In this document: positions 26,831-35,694 of the stretch, in pieces
Layout of the letters: each line of letters begins with the position of its first letter
Position numbering within the stretch: position 1 is the first letter of the stretch
Origin: Flavobacterium crassostreae
GTDB lineage: Bacteria > Bacteroidota > Bacteroidia > Flavobacteriales > Flavobacteriaceae
Length of the DNA: 64,000 nt
Direction of reading: 5' to 3'
NCBI RefSeq assembly: GCF_001831475.1
Contig: NZ_CP017688.1
Location: forward strand, 248,001-312,000
Translations under genes and position numbers: made by a program
The notes under the pieces: model-generated
What the model saw: only the letters and a program-made list of their open reading frames with translations
What the model was told of the DNA's origin: nothing
Database searches by the model: none

Positions 26831-27181
26831 TTAAAAATTCCATTTAATAGTTGAATTTTTAAAAACCCCATAAATATAATGTCCTTCGGTGAGAAAAATA
26901 AAAAGAACATATACTATTAAGAATACAGTAGGCAATACTATTGCCCATCTCAAACTGCTTTTTTCTGCTCCTAAGTGCATAAAAGACCATACAATGTAGT
27001 ATGCTTTTAAAACAGTCAAAATATAAAATACCCAGTTTAGCAAATTCATTCCTATAAAATAGTTCAGGTGCAAAAAGTCTGGCTTAAGTATTCCTAAAAA
27101 CACTTCTATAATTGTAACGGCAGATAATATTCCGAAAACTTTCCAGATTCCAGCAGTATCCGATACGTGTTCGTGTGACAT
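26831..27181 (-). CDS. Cytochrome c oxidase subunit IV family protein
   Basis: The 116-residue protein has three predicted membrane helices (about residues 13-32, 42-67 and 78-100). The pattern is that of the COX4_pro/CyoD-like family, with VFGILSAVTIIEVFLGI and a conserved WSFMHLGAEK segment. It is a small non-catalytic subunit of a heme-copper oxidase, following the two subunit III genes with a 17-base gap. Catalytic subunits I and II are not in this window. Confidence 0.88.
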   Translation of the reverse strand: MSHEHVSDTAGIWKVFGILSAVTIIEVFLGILKPDFLHLNYFIGMNLLNWVFYILTVLKAYYIVWSFMHLGAEKSSLRWAIVLPTVFLIVYVLFIFLTEGHYIYGVFKNSTIKWNF

Positions 27182-27198
27182 AATAATAATTTTTTAAA

Positions 27199-28227
27199 TT
27201 AAACTAGATAGAAAACGGTAAATACAAATACCCAAACTAAATCAACAAAGTGCCAGTATAAACCCACTTTTTCAACCATTTCATAGCTTCTTCTTTTTTC
27301 GTAAGTACCAATCAGTACATTAAAGAAAATAATGATATTAATAATCACCCCTGAAAAAACGTGAAATCCGTGAAATCCAGTAATAAAGAAAAAGAAATCG
27401 GCAAACAACTTGTTACCGTATTCGTTTCTAACCAAGTTAGCTCCTTCTACAACATAATGCGCCTGACTTAATCTAAGGATAGATTCTTCTCTAGTCAAAA
27501 CCGTTTTGTGCTTAAACTTACTTAAATCATGATTGATTTTTGGGTCTTTTGCAGTTTCGGGAGTTGCCTCATAAAGAGACTCCGTACGAATTAAAAGATC
27601 CGGATGTGCTTTAAAACCTGCTTGCACTTCGGCAACAGAATAAGACGGTAAAGCAGGTTCACTAACAAACCAACTTCCTTTATCTCTAGTGTGCTGCACA
27701 CGCTCTTCGTGTAAATTTGCTGCAAAATCAGCCAAAGCAACTCGGTTGCCCTCTTTGTCTACAAACTGTAGCAAACTACCTCCTTTGGTTTCTACGGCAC
27801 CGTATTCTCCTTTTATAAAGTTTTTCCATTCCCAAGCTTGAGATCCAACGAAAATCAAACCACCAATAATGGTCAAAAACATATAAACGGCAACTTTGTT
27901 TTTTTTCATTTGATGCCCTGCATCAACAGCCAAAACCATTGTTACAGACGAAAAAATCAAAATAAAAGTCATTAATGCCACATAATACATCGGTGCCGAT
28001 ACACCATGCATAAATGGAAAGTGTGTAAACACTTCATCGGCCACTGGCCATGTTTCAATAAATTTAAATCTAGAAAAACCGTAAGCTGCTAAAAATCCAG
28101 AGAACGTTAAGGCATCAGACATGATAAAAAACCACATCATTAATTTACCGTAACTTGCTCCCATTGGCTCATTGCCGCCTCCCCAAGTTTTTTCTTCACT
28201 ATTTGCAGTAGTAACTGTCGCTTCCAT
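27199..28227 (-). CDS. Cytochrome c oxidase subunit III, long form
   Basis: The 342-residue protein has subunit III helices at about residues 28-50, 78-100, 112-131, 277-300 and 318-342. Conserved features include WFFIMSDALTFSGFLAAYG, FHGFHVFSG and the closing YWHFVDLVWVFVFTVFYLV. Residues 134-274 are a hydrophilic insertion between helices 3 and 4 (about 140 residues). It contains NLHEERVQHTRDKGSW and LRLSQAHYVVEGANL, and is absent from compact subunit III. It is co-transcribed with the shorter subunit III and subunit IV. Confidence 0.92.
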   Translation of the reverse strand: MEATVTTANSEEKTWGGGNEPMGASYGKLMMWFFIMSDALTFSGFLAAYGFSRFKFIETWPVADEVFTHFPFMHGVSAPMYYVALMTFILIFSSVTMVLAVDAGHQMKKNKVAVYMFLTIIGGLIFVGSQAWEWKNFIKGEYGAVETKGGSLLQFVDKEGNRVALADFAANLHEERVQHTRDKGSWFVSEPALPSYSVAEVQAGFKAHPDLLIRTESLYEATPETAKDPKINHDLSKFKHKTVLTREESILRLSQAHYVVEGANLVRNEYGNKLFADFFFFITGFHGFHVFSGVIINIIIFFNVLIGTYEKRRSYEMVEKVGLYWHFVDLVWVFVFTVFYLV

Positions 28228-28269
28228 AAAAGTTATTCGTTAAAAAGTTCCCAAATTTACGTTTTTTTC

Positions 28270-28857
28270 TTATTTAAAGAAATATAAAAATACAAATAAA
28301 TAAATCCACAAGAAATCAAGAAAGTGCCAGTACATCGCACCTAGTTCAATTCCAAGAGTTTGACTCGAATTGTATTTTTGTTTAAAATGATTATAAATTA
28401 TAATTAGCAATGAAATTAGCCCTCCAGCAAGGTGCATTAGATGCACAACGGTCACAATATACAAAAATGTAGTTGTAATAGAACTCTCGCTACCGGTGAA
28501 ATAATACCCATTTTCTACAATTTGTCGGAATCCTGCAAATTGCAAAACAACAAACACTATTCCGAGCGCTAAAGTAGACAAAAGAAATAGAGTAGTCTTA
28601 CTTTTATCGTCTTTTTGAATGGATTTTTTTGCCAAATGAATGGTAATACTACTGATCATTATCACAAGTGTACTGTAATAAAAAGCGGTAGGCAATTCAA
28701 AATCCTTGAGCCAATCTACTCTGGACTTACTTACCACAAAAGCACTGGTAAGCCCTGCAAACATCATAATCATACTGACCATAGCAAACAACAAAATCAA
28801 TTTATAGGATCTTGCCGTACGTAGCTTCTGCTCATTTGTTGTCATTGTCATTTCCAT
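28270..28857 (-). CDS. Cytochrome c oxidase subunit III, short form
   Basis: The 195-residue protein has five membrane helices and the subunit III end YWHFLDFLWIYLFVFLYF, plus VHLMHLAGGLISLLIIIY. It is the compact, insertion-free relative of the neighbouring 342-residue subunit III. It starts two bases after the heme O synthase gene. The start MEMTMTTNEQK has an alternative Met at residue 3 or 5. Confidence 0.92.
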   Translation of the reverse strand: MEMTMTTNEQKLRTARSYKLILLFAMVSMIMMFAGLTSAFVVSKSRVDWLKDFELPTAFYYSTLVIMISSITIHLAKKSIQKDDKSKTTLFLLSTLALGIVFVVLQFAGFRQIVENGYYFTGSESSITTTFLYIVTVVHLMHLAGGLISLLIIIYNHFKQKYNSSQTLGIELGAMYWHFLDFLWIYLFVFLYFFK

Positions 28858-28859
28858 AA

Positions 28860-29762
28860 CTATCTTAAAAATTTATCTATTATATACACTAATTGTAGCA
28901 AACTAATATACGAAACACTAACCAACATTAGCGTTCTTGCGGCTTTTGGAGTTCGTAATTTATATAACCTTACAGCATAAAAAAGCATCCAAACCCCTAA
29001 TAAAAACACCAAAACTGCTGCCCATGGCGTTATAAAAAGTCTTCCAGTAAAACCTAAAGAAGGCAATAATGAAGCTATAATTAGCCATACCGTATACAAA
29101 ATAATCTGCAAGGCTGTTCCTTTGTCTTTTTTGGTGGTAGGCAACATAAAAATACCCGCTTTTTTATAATCATCATATAAAAACCAACCAATAGCCCAAA
29201 AATGAGGAAACTGCCAGAAAAACTGAATTAAAAACAACGTCCCTGCCTCTATCCCAAAGTTGCCAGTTGCTGCAACCCAGCCCAACATAAAGGGTATTGC
29301 TCCCGGAAATGCGCCTACAAAAACCGACAAAGAGGTAACGGTCTTTAAGGGGGTATAAACACTGGTGTATAAAAATATAGACACCGCACCAAACATAGCC
29401 GATTTAGGATTAATATAATAGAGCATACTAATTCCAATTACAGTTAGCAGACTAGCCACCACCAAAGCCACCCGAGGAGACATCCTACCGGAAGGCACTG
29501 GTCTGTTTTTGGTTCTATCCATCAATGCATCTAGGTCTTTCTCAATCACTTGATTATAGGCATTGGATGCGCCTACCATGCAATAACCACCTATAGTCAA
29601 CAGAATTAAAACGCTCCATTGAAAAGGATTTTCGTCATTTACCCCTAAAAAATAACCCGCAATAGAAGAAAACAACACACTAATTGCAAGTCCTGCTTTA
29701 GTGATTTCTTTAAAATCTAAAAAAACAGATTTAAAGGAAAAAGTATTTTGTGTAGTATTCAA
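28860..29762 (-). CDS. ctaB: Protoheme IX farnesyltransferase (heme O synthase)
   Basis: This 300-residue UbiA-family membrane enzyme farnesylates heme B to heme O for oxidase. The prenyl-diphosphate motif NAYNQVIEKDLDALMDRTKNRP has its acidic residues at Asp76, Asp78 and Asp82. The second motif DYKKAGIFMLP is present, and eight or nine membrane helices are visible. It is first in the oxidase operon. The gene is also called cyoE. A TAnnTTTG element lies 33 bases upstream. Confidence 0.93.
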   Translation of the reverse strand: MNTTQNTFSFKSVFLDFKEITKAGLAISVLFSSIAGYFLGVNDENPFQWSVLILLTIGGYCMVGASNAYNQVIEKDLDALMDRTKNRPVPSGRMSPRVALVVASLLTVIGISMLYYINPKSAMFGAVSIFLYTSVYTPLKTVTSLSVFVGAFPGAIPFMLGWVAATGNFGIEAGTLFLIQFFWQFPHFWAIGWFLYDDYKKAGIFMLPTTKKDKGTALQIILYTVWLIIASLLPSLGFTGRLFITPWAAVLVFLLGVWMLFYAVRLYKLRTPKAARTLMLVSVSYISLLQLVYIIDKFLR

Positions 29763-29795
29763 GACGGATTGTATTAGGTTTTTTTAAAACTGCTG

Positions 29796-29803
29796 CAAAG
29801 GTA
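29796..29803 (-). promoter_or_regulatory. -7 element for the heme O synthase/oxidase operon
   Basis: The minus strand reads TACCTTTG (TAnnTTTG), 33 bases before the ctaB start. No convincing -33 element is seen. Confidence 0.5.
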
Positions 29804-29917
29804 CAAATTAGATAGAGAACTAAGATTGTAGATGCTGTATTTTTTTAATATAATTACATTTCCAAAAAAAGAGCATCTTCTATAAAAGAGAATCCAAAAA
29901 CTAGTTCATTGACCGAA

Positions 29918-32032
29918 TCAATAATCCAAATACCAATTAAAAACATCTGTACGGACTCCTAGTGTAAACCAATTGGTCGCTTGATTAAAATTGGTTGTGG
30001 TGTTTTGAACAGGATCCTGACTTCGGTAACTATAATTTCCAAATAATTTTAAATTTGTGGTTGGATTAATTAAATAACCCATTTGTAAATCGGCTATAAA
30101 AACAGCCGTTTTATTACCTTGTCCTACTTTAACCCCGGCATCATACGGCCTATTATCGTCATAATCTTTATAGATATTCCCTCCATAATTAAACCCATCT
30201 TCGGTGGTATCCAAATCCAAACCGCGCTTTGCAACCGTTATTTTTGCATCTGCAAAATACCTGCCTTTATAGTAGTGTGCAATAGCCAGAAATTCTTTAC
30301 AATTTCCGCCCCATTGATGCCCTAAACTTTGGTTATTATGTCCATAATTAGTCAGTGGATTGCTATGAGAATAAACATATGGCCGTACATGGTTGTACTC
30401 TAGTTGCAACAACAAATTAGTCACCGCAAAGGCATTATAATACTTAAGCCCCAACTGGTACGCAAATTTATTCTTCCAACTGTTTTTTACACTCCGGACC
30501 TCGCCCAGCGAAAACTCATCCACTAGCAATTGTCCGTATAGATTAACTGCATTGCTGTATTTGTACTTATAAGTGAGTCCCAAAAGAGCATTTCCGGTTC
30601 GTGCAGAAGAAGCAAACTCTACCGCACGATAAAACAATATAGGATTTACAAAACTGGCATCAAAACCTCTATTGTTGGTATTGGTCCAAACTACGGATTC
30701 AAAAAAACCTAAATTCAGACGGTTAGAAACATTCCAACTCAAATAATGGTTGGCCATAAATTTAGTAGCATACGTTCTCTCCAACGAAACCTCCGGGCGC
30801 ACATCCTTTAGCCACATATAGGTATTTGTATATTTAAGCTTCCAAAAATTGGTGTTTATTTTAAAATACGGATACACACTAGCGCCATCACTAAGTAACA
30901 AAGACCGATAACCATCTCCTATAAAATTTCTTCCATATCCGAGTTGTAAATCAATATTTTTGCTTGGCGCAAAAGTTATATTGGCTTCGGCCATCGGAAA
31001 ATCATACGAATCCGTTTTGAATTCTTTGGCAATTCCAATCCCGGGTATTATTGCCGGATCCCCACCTACTGGTTTGATCGATTCGGCATACCGATTAAAA
31101 TAACTCGCAAAACGACCTTGACTCTCAAAAATTGTAGTTGTGAAGCTAAGATTTTTACCCAAACCTCCCTTAAAATTAACCGCCCTTGTATTCACATAGG
31201 TGTAAGACGACTTTAGATCACTAGATTTTCCTAACTGTAAATCCACCATAGGATTTAGCACAAACCAATATCCATCTCCTTGTATTTGGACCATGTTTTC
31301 ATTCCAAAATTTTCTGCCCCACCATCCTGATACCTTTTTATTACGTATTTTATTTGCTTGATCTATACTATAATACTTAGATACCTCAGCATACGAATAG
31401 GGTTTGGAGGCAGTATGGTTATTGCTTCCAATTTTATTTAAAGCACCATCAAATTGTGCATAATAACTATGCGAAAACGGAATAATGAGATGGCTTTGCA
31501 ATTCTGGATTGGTGTATTTGTAATAAACCAAACTATCCAACTCCGTAAGTGGTGCAGAAGCTGCAGGCAAAATAGCTGCATTTGCGAGCTGCTCTGATGC
31601 TATTTGCTTACTACTCTTTAGCGGAATAGATATTGAGATCGTGTATTTAGAATACACCGGACTTCCGTTATAAGTTGATGGACTAATCTTAGGTAATTTT
31701 GCAAAAACACGCTTGGATTCTGCCAACAAAATTGGGTCTACTGCATTTACATAAATTACTTTAAAAACACCCTGGGCATCCACCTCAAAAAGCACCTTTA
31801 CAACTCCTTTAAAATTATTTTGAACCAAATTTTCTGGCACCACAAAATTATCGAAAACAAAATCCTGAACTTGGGTATAAAAACATTTTTCTAACGCAAG
31901 AGACGTTATATTTTGGCATTCTGAGAAAACCGGAAAACGAGTCAAATTCAGGTTAGCATCTTGGTTGTTCGTTTGACTAAAAACCACAAAAGAAAAGAAC
32001 AACAAATAAAAAGTCAAGCGCATTTTTTTCAT
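29918..32032 (-). CDS. RemB-like gliding-motility outer-membrane protein
   Basis: The 704-residue protein has a signal peptide ending VVFSQ (about residue 20). A domain over about residues 30-155 starts RFPVFSEC and continues FKGVVKVLFEVDAQGVFKVIYV and YSKYTISISIPL, resembling the C-terminal fold of TonB. The rest is a large outer-membrane barrel rich in aromatic strands and ends FNWYLDY. The N-terminal pattern is what I remember from proteins annotated as RemB, a redundant motility protein of Flavobacterium johnsoniae. The barrel could alternatively be called a capsule-assembly Wzi-like porin. There is no T9SS C-terminal domain. It is monocistronic. Confidence 0.68.
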   Translation of the reverse strand: MKKMRLTFYLLFFSFVVFSQTNNQDANLNLTRFPVFSECQNITSLALEKCFYTQVQDFVFDNFVVPENLVQNNFKGVVKVLFEVDAQGVFKVIYVNAVDPILLAESKRVFAKLPKISPSTYNGSPVYSKYTISISIPLKSSKQIASEQLANAAILPAASAPLTELDSLVYYKYTNPELQSHLIIPFSHSYYAQFDGALNKIGSNNHTASKPYSYAEVSKYYSIDQANKIRNKKVSGWWGRKFWNENMVQIQGDGYWFVLNPMVDLQLGKSSDLKSSYTYVNTRAVNFKGGLGKNLSFTTTIFESQGRFASYFNRYAESIKPVGGDPAIIPGIGIAKEFKTDSYDFPMAEANITFAPSKNIDLQLGYGRNFIGDGYRSLLLSDGASVYPYFKINTNFWKLKYTNTYMWLKDVRPEVSLERTYATKFMANHYLSWNVSNRLNLGFFESVVWTNTNNRGFDASFVNPILFYRAVEFASSARTGNALLGLTYKYKYSNAVNLYGQLLVDEFSLGEVRSVKNSWKNKFAYQLGLKYYNAFAVTNLLLQLEYNHVRPYVYSHSNPLTNYGHNNQSLGHQWGGNCKEFLAIAHYYKGRYFADAKITVAKRGLDLDTTEDGFNYGGNIYKDYDDNRPYDAGVKVGQGNKTAVFIADLQMGYLINPTTNLKLFGNYSYRSQDPVQNTTTNFNQATNWFTLGVRTDVFNWYLDY

Positions 32033-32599
32033 AAATATCTATATTGTGTTTTAGTATTCTTGTTTTTCTAGATTCCTTAACAATTGCATGAATCCCAAAA
32101 TATTCCGATGTATTTTAGTCCTATCTAAAGCTTTAATCTGCAAAAGCAAGCCATTCTCTAACGGCCGAAGACATGCCATTTCCGTCAAAATTGTTCAGCT
32201 TGCCTCCATAGTTGTAACTATTTATCTGTAGTTTTTACAAAATGATTTGCAACTCCTTAGAAACAAAAATACAGCTTATATCTAAAATCGTGTTCTATTA
32301 ATCGGATTACTTTACAGCCTAAAAAGTGGCATACACTTACTCTTTTAAAAAAAACCGCTATAAACGAACATTCTAATTTTTAACCTGAAACAAATTATAT
32401 TTTTTTTACGGATCTACTACACAGAACAAATGTTTCGTCTAAATTTAATAGTACAGCCGATCAAACACACAATTGGCTTGGCTACACTAATGAGCACCCT
32501 TGCTTAGGTGTTTTTTTTTACTATAAAAAACCCCCAAAATAGCAGCTGCTTTTTTGGGGGCGTTCTAAAGATATTTTAATTCATTCCAAAAAAAGGCAT
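32033..32599. other. 567-bp gene-free region between remB-like gene and pdhC
   Basis: No plausible gene is seen. Besides the pdhC terminator (32531-32560), it contains a plus-strand hairpin, CACC (32495-32498) against GGTG (32507-32510), followed by nine T. That hairpin has no plus-strand gene upstream of it. The rest is AT-rich and probably includes the promoter of the remB-like gene, but I could not locate a convincing TAnnTTTG element there. Confidence 0.5.
32531..32560 (-). terminator. Terminator of the pdhA-pdhC operon
   Basis: CCCCCAAAA pairs with TTTTGGGGG around the palindrome AGCAGCTGCT, followed on the minus strand by TTTTTT. It lies 40 bases after the pdhC stop. Confidence 0.88.
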
Positions 32600-34234
32600 C
32601 TATGCAAGCATGGTTACCGGATTTTCTATGTATTGTTTTAAAGTCTGTAAAAACTGTGCTCCCGTTGCTCCATCAATGGTACGGTGATCACAAGCTAGAG
32701 ATAGCATCATGGTGTTTCCAACCACTATTTGACCATTTTTAACTACAGGCTTCTCCACAATTGCCCCCACAGAAAGAATGGCAGAGTTTGGTTGGTTGAT
32801 GATCGAGTTAAATTCTACAATACCAAACATACCCAGGTTAGAAACCGTAAACGTGCTTCCTTCCATTTCAGAAGGGGTTAGTTTTTTGTTCTTGGCTCTT
32901 CCGGCCAAATCTCTTACACTGGCACCAATTTGAGACAAACTCATGGCATCCGTGAATTTTAACACCGGAACAACCAAGCCGTCTTCTACGGCTACAGCAA
33001 CTCCAATATTAACATGGTGGTTGATGGTAATGGCATCTTCTTTCCATTGGGAGTTAATTTTTGGGTGTTTTTTTAACGCCATTGCACATGCTTTGATAAC
33101 CAAATCATTAAAAGAAACTTTGGTATCTGGAACACTATTAATTGTTGCTCTTGACTTCATTGCATCATCCATTGCAACCTCTATAGTTAGGTTATAATGT
33201 GGTGCCGTAAATAAAGACTCCGCCAATCTTTTAGCTATAATTTTTCGCATTTGCGAATTCTTGATCTCTTCGGTAAAAACTTCTCCTGTAGGCACAAAAA
33301 CCTTAGCCGTTGTTGCCTCGGCTTTTGGAGCTACTGCTGGGGCCTGTACTGCCGCCGTAGTTGCTGCTGGAGCCGTGAAATTTTCGACATCGCTTTTTAT
33401 AATACGACCGTTTTCGCCAGAACCTTTTACTTGCTGTAAAGAAATCCCTTTGTCACTTGCTATTTTTTTAGCTAGTGGTGAAGCAAAAATTCGTTTGCCT
33501 TGAGTCGTTGTCTCTGGAGCAATGGATTCTTCTTCTTGAGGCGCAATGGTTTCCGAAGCAACTGTTTTAGCTGCTGCTTGTGGCTTTGCTCCTGCTTTAA
33601 AATTAGAGGCAATACCAGAAACATCTGTTCCTGCTGGACCTATTATTGCTAGCAAGCTATCAATTGGCGCAGCATTTCCTTCTTCAATACCTATATACAA
33701 CAAGGTACCTTCGTTAAAGGATTCAAACTCCATGGTAGCTTTGTCTGTTTCGATCTCGGCAAGAATATCGCCTTCCGAAACTGCATCGCCAACATTCTTG
33801 AGCCATGTTGCCACAGTTCCTTCGGTCATTGTATCACTCAAACGAGGCATGGTAACCACCACGACACCTTTTGGCAATTCGGAGGTATTTGCTACTTGCT
33901 CTTCTGTAGTAGAGATTGGGTTTTCTGGAGCCTTTGCTGTTTCTTTAGACTCCGTTGTGGCAGTATCACCAGAAAGAATTCCAGAAATATCTTCGCCCTC
34001 TTTACCAATAATTGCCAATAAAGAGTCTACTGCTGCGGTTTCGCCTTCGGGAATACCGATATGCAATAACACTCCTTCATTAAAGGATTCAAATTCCATA
34101 GTAGCCTTGTCTGTTTCAATTTCAGCAAGGATATCGCCTTCAGAGATTTTATCTCCTACTTTTTTAAGCCAAGTTGCTACCGTTCCTTCCGTCATTGTAT
34201 CGCTCAAACGAGGCATTGTTATAATTGTTGCCAT
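32600..34234 (-). CDS. pdhC: Pyruvate dehydrogenase E2 (dihydrolipoamide acetyltransferase) with two lipoyl domains
   Basis: The 544-residue E2 transfers acetyl groups from lipoamide to CoA. It has two nearly identical lipoyl domains, residues 2-80 (lipoyl Lys43 in IETDKATMEFES) and 125-200 (Lys165). The peripheral-subunit-binding domain covers about 246-285 (RIFASPLAKKIASDKGI). The catalytic domain starts at about 318 and ends with the active-site ACDHRTIDGATGAQFL. Ala/Pro-rich linkers separate the domains. It follows pdhA by seven bases. E1-beta is not adjacent, so it must be encoded elsewhere. Confidence 0.95.
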   Translation of the reverse strand: MATIITMPRLSDTMTEGTVATWLKKVGDKISEGDILAEIETDKATMEFESFNEGVLLHIGIPEGETAAVDSLLAIIGKEGEDISGILSGDTATTESKETAKAPENPISTTEEQVANTSELPKGVVVVTMPRLSDTMTEGTVATWLKNVGDAVSEGDILAEIETDKATMEFESFNEGTLLYIGIEEGNAAPIDSLLAIIGPAGTDVSGIASNFKAGAKPQAAAKTVASETIAPQEEESIAPETTTQGKRIFASPLAKKIASDKGISLQQVKGSGENGRIIKSDVENFTAPAATTAAVQAPAVAPKAEATTAKVFVPTGEVFTEEIKNSQMRKIIAKRLAESLFTAPHYNLTIEVAMDDAMKSRATINSVPDTKVSFNDLVIKACAMALKKHPKINSQWKEDAITINHHVNIGVAVAVEDGLVVPVLKFTDAMSLSQIGASVRDLAGRAKNKKLTPSEMEGSTFTVSNLGMFGIVEFNSIINQPNSAILSVGAIVEKPVVKNGQIVVGNTMMLSLACDHRTIDGATGAQFLQTLKQYIENPVTMLA

Positions 34235-34241
34235 AATTGAT

Positions 34242-35240
34242 TTATAGTTTATGAGGTATAAATGGATAGTTTTCTTGTTCGTAGACTACGTCATACAATT
34301 GTTGTTTGTCTGGATATGGAGATTCTTCTGCAAAATCCACACATTCTTGCACTAAGTCTTTAACTCTTTGGTCAATTGCATCAATCTCTTCTTGTGTAGC
34401 GTATTTTTGATCTTTGATTACATCTAAAACTTGTGTAATTGGATCTATTTTTTTGTATTCTTCTACTTCTTCTTTAGAACGGTATAATTGCGCATCAGAC
34501 ATTGAATGGCCTCTATAACGGTACGTTTTCATTTCTAAAAAAGTAGGACCATCACCGCGGCGTGCTCTATCTATTGCTTCGGTCATTGCCTCAGCTACCT
34601 TTACTGGATTCATTCCGTCAACTGGACCACAGGGCATCTCGTACCCTAAACCAAGTTTCCAAATATCGGTATGGTTAGCTGTTCGTTCTACAGAAGTTCC
34701 CATGGCATAGCCATTGTTTTCTACAATAAACACTACAGGCAGCTTCCATAACATGGCCATATTAAATGCTTCATGCAAAGAACCTTGTCTGGCAGCACCA
34801 TCTCCAAAATAAGTCATGGTTACACCTCCGGTTTCAAAGTATTTGTCCGCAAAGGCTAATCCTGCCCCTACAGGAATTTGACCTCCTACGATACCGTGAC
34901 CTCCAAAAAAACGATGTTCTTTAGAAAAGATATGCATGGATCCACCCATACCTTTAGAAGTACCTGTAACTTTTCCTAAAAGTTCTGCCATAATTCTTTT
35001 TGGATCTACTCCCATACCAATTGGCTGCACGTGGTTTCTGTAGGCCGTAATCATTTTATCTTTAGTCAAATCCATGGCATGCAATGCCCCTGCAAGAACC
35101 GCTTCTTGACCATTATATAAGTGTAGAAATCCTCTAACTTTTTGTTGAATGTATAATGCAGCAAGCTTGTCTTCAAACTTTCTCCAAAGTAGCATGTCTT
35201 CATACCACTTCAAATAAACCTCTTTTGTAACTTCTTTCAT
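34242..35240 (-). CDS. pdhA: Pyruvate dehydrogenase E1 component, alpha subunit
   Basis: The 332-residue protein binds thiamine diphosphate: YFGDGAARQGSLHEAFN...VVFIVENN is the GDG-NN motif (about residues 160-192). YRYRGHSMSD (about 243-252) is the conserved loop near the phosphorylation site in mitochondrial homologues. Length matches the alpha subunit of the heterotetrameric E1. It is transcribed with pdhC. The missing partner pdhB lies outside the window. Confidence 0.95.
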   Translation of the reverse strand: MKEVTKEVYLKWYEDMLLWRKFEDKLAALYIQQKVRGFLHLYNGQEAVLAGALHAMDLTKDKMITAYRNHVQPIGMGVDPKRIMAELLGKVTGTSKGMGGSMHIFSKEHRFFGGHGIVGGQIPVGAGLAFADKYFETGGVTMTYFGDGAARQGSLHEAFNMAMLWKLPVVFIVENNGYAMGTSVERTANHTDIWKLGLGYEMPCGPVDGMNPVKVAEAMTEAIDRARRGDGPTFLEMKTYRYRGHSMSDAQLYRSKEEVEEYKKIDPITQVLDVIKDQKYATQEEIDAIDQRVKDLVQECVDFAEESPYPDKQQLYDVVYEQENYPFIPHKL

Positions 35241-35694
35241 CTCAATTGTTCTTTTTTGCTAAAGTTTTTTATTGTTTATCAATTACCATACGCAAAAAAG
35301 TTTCCTCCCACAAATTTGCGAATCGCAAAAATAAGACATTCAAACTTAGAAGTAAAATTTAAAAGCTAGTTTTCTTATTTTTTTACAATAAGTTTTTATC
35401 AAACCGTAATGGCAGTAGGTTTTTTTTAAGAAAGCAATATGCAAACTGCTCCCAATCGTACCTTAAAACAGATCCCAACAGAAATTTGTTACCTAATTCT
35501 CTAGTTGGTCATTACCTTCCTGCAAAAGCTATAAGAAGAATAAATACCTGAGGTGATGGCAATTTTTTAAATCTTTACCTCTAGCCAAATACTTTTTGTT
35601 TACTAAAAAAACAAGCCGTTTATTATACAAAAAAAATCCAAACTTCAACTGGGTGAAATTTGGATTTGGTATGCTATTTTAAATTTACAAAAAA
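35241..35694. other. 454-bp gene-free region between pdhA and porV
   Basis: This AT-rich region has no plausible coding frame. It holds the porV terminator at 35635-35666 and, near pdhA, a TATTTTTG (minus strand, 35326-35333) that may be the -7 element of the pdhA-pdhC operon. Nothing else stands out. Confidence 0.45.
35635..35666 (-). terminator. Terminator of the porU-porV operon
   Basis: AATCCAAACTTCA pairs with TGAAATTTGGATT with one mismatch and a six-base loop, followed by a T-run on the minus strand. It lies about 30 bases after the porV stop. Confidence 0.85.

Noticed and set aside
33546..34247. 233-codon plus-strand open frame opposite pdhC
   Set aside because: It is the antisense shadow of the two lipoyl domains; its repeated Ser/Ile/Pro composition mirrors the lipoyl duplication and no promoter or family pattern is present.
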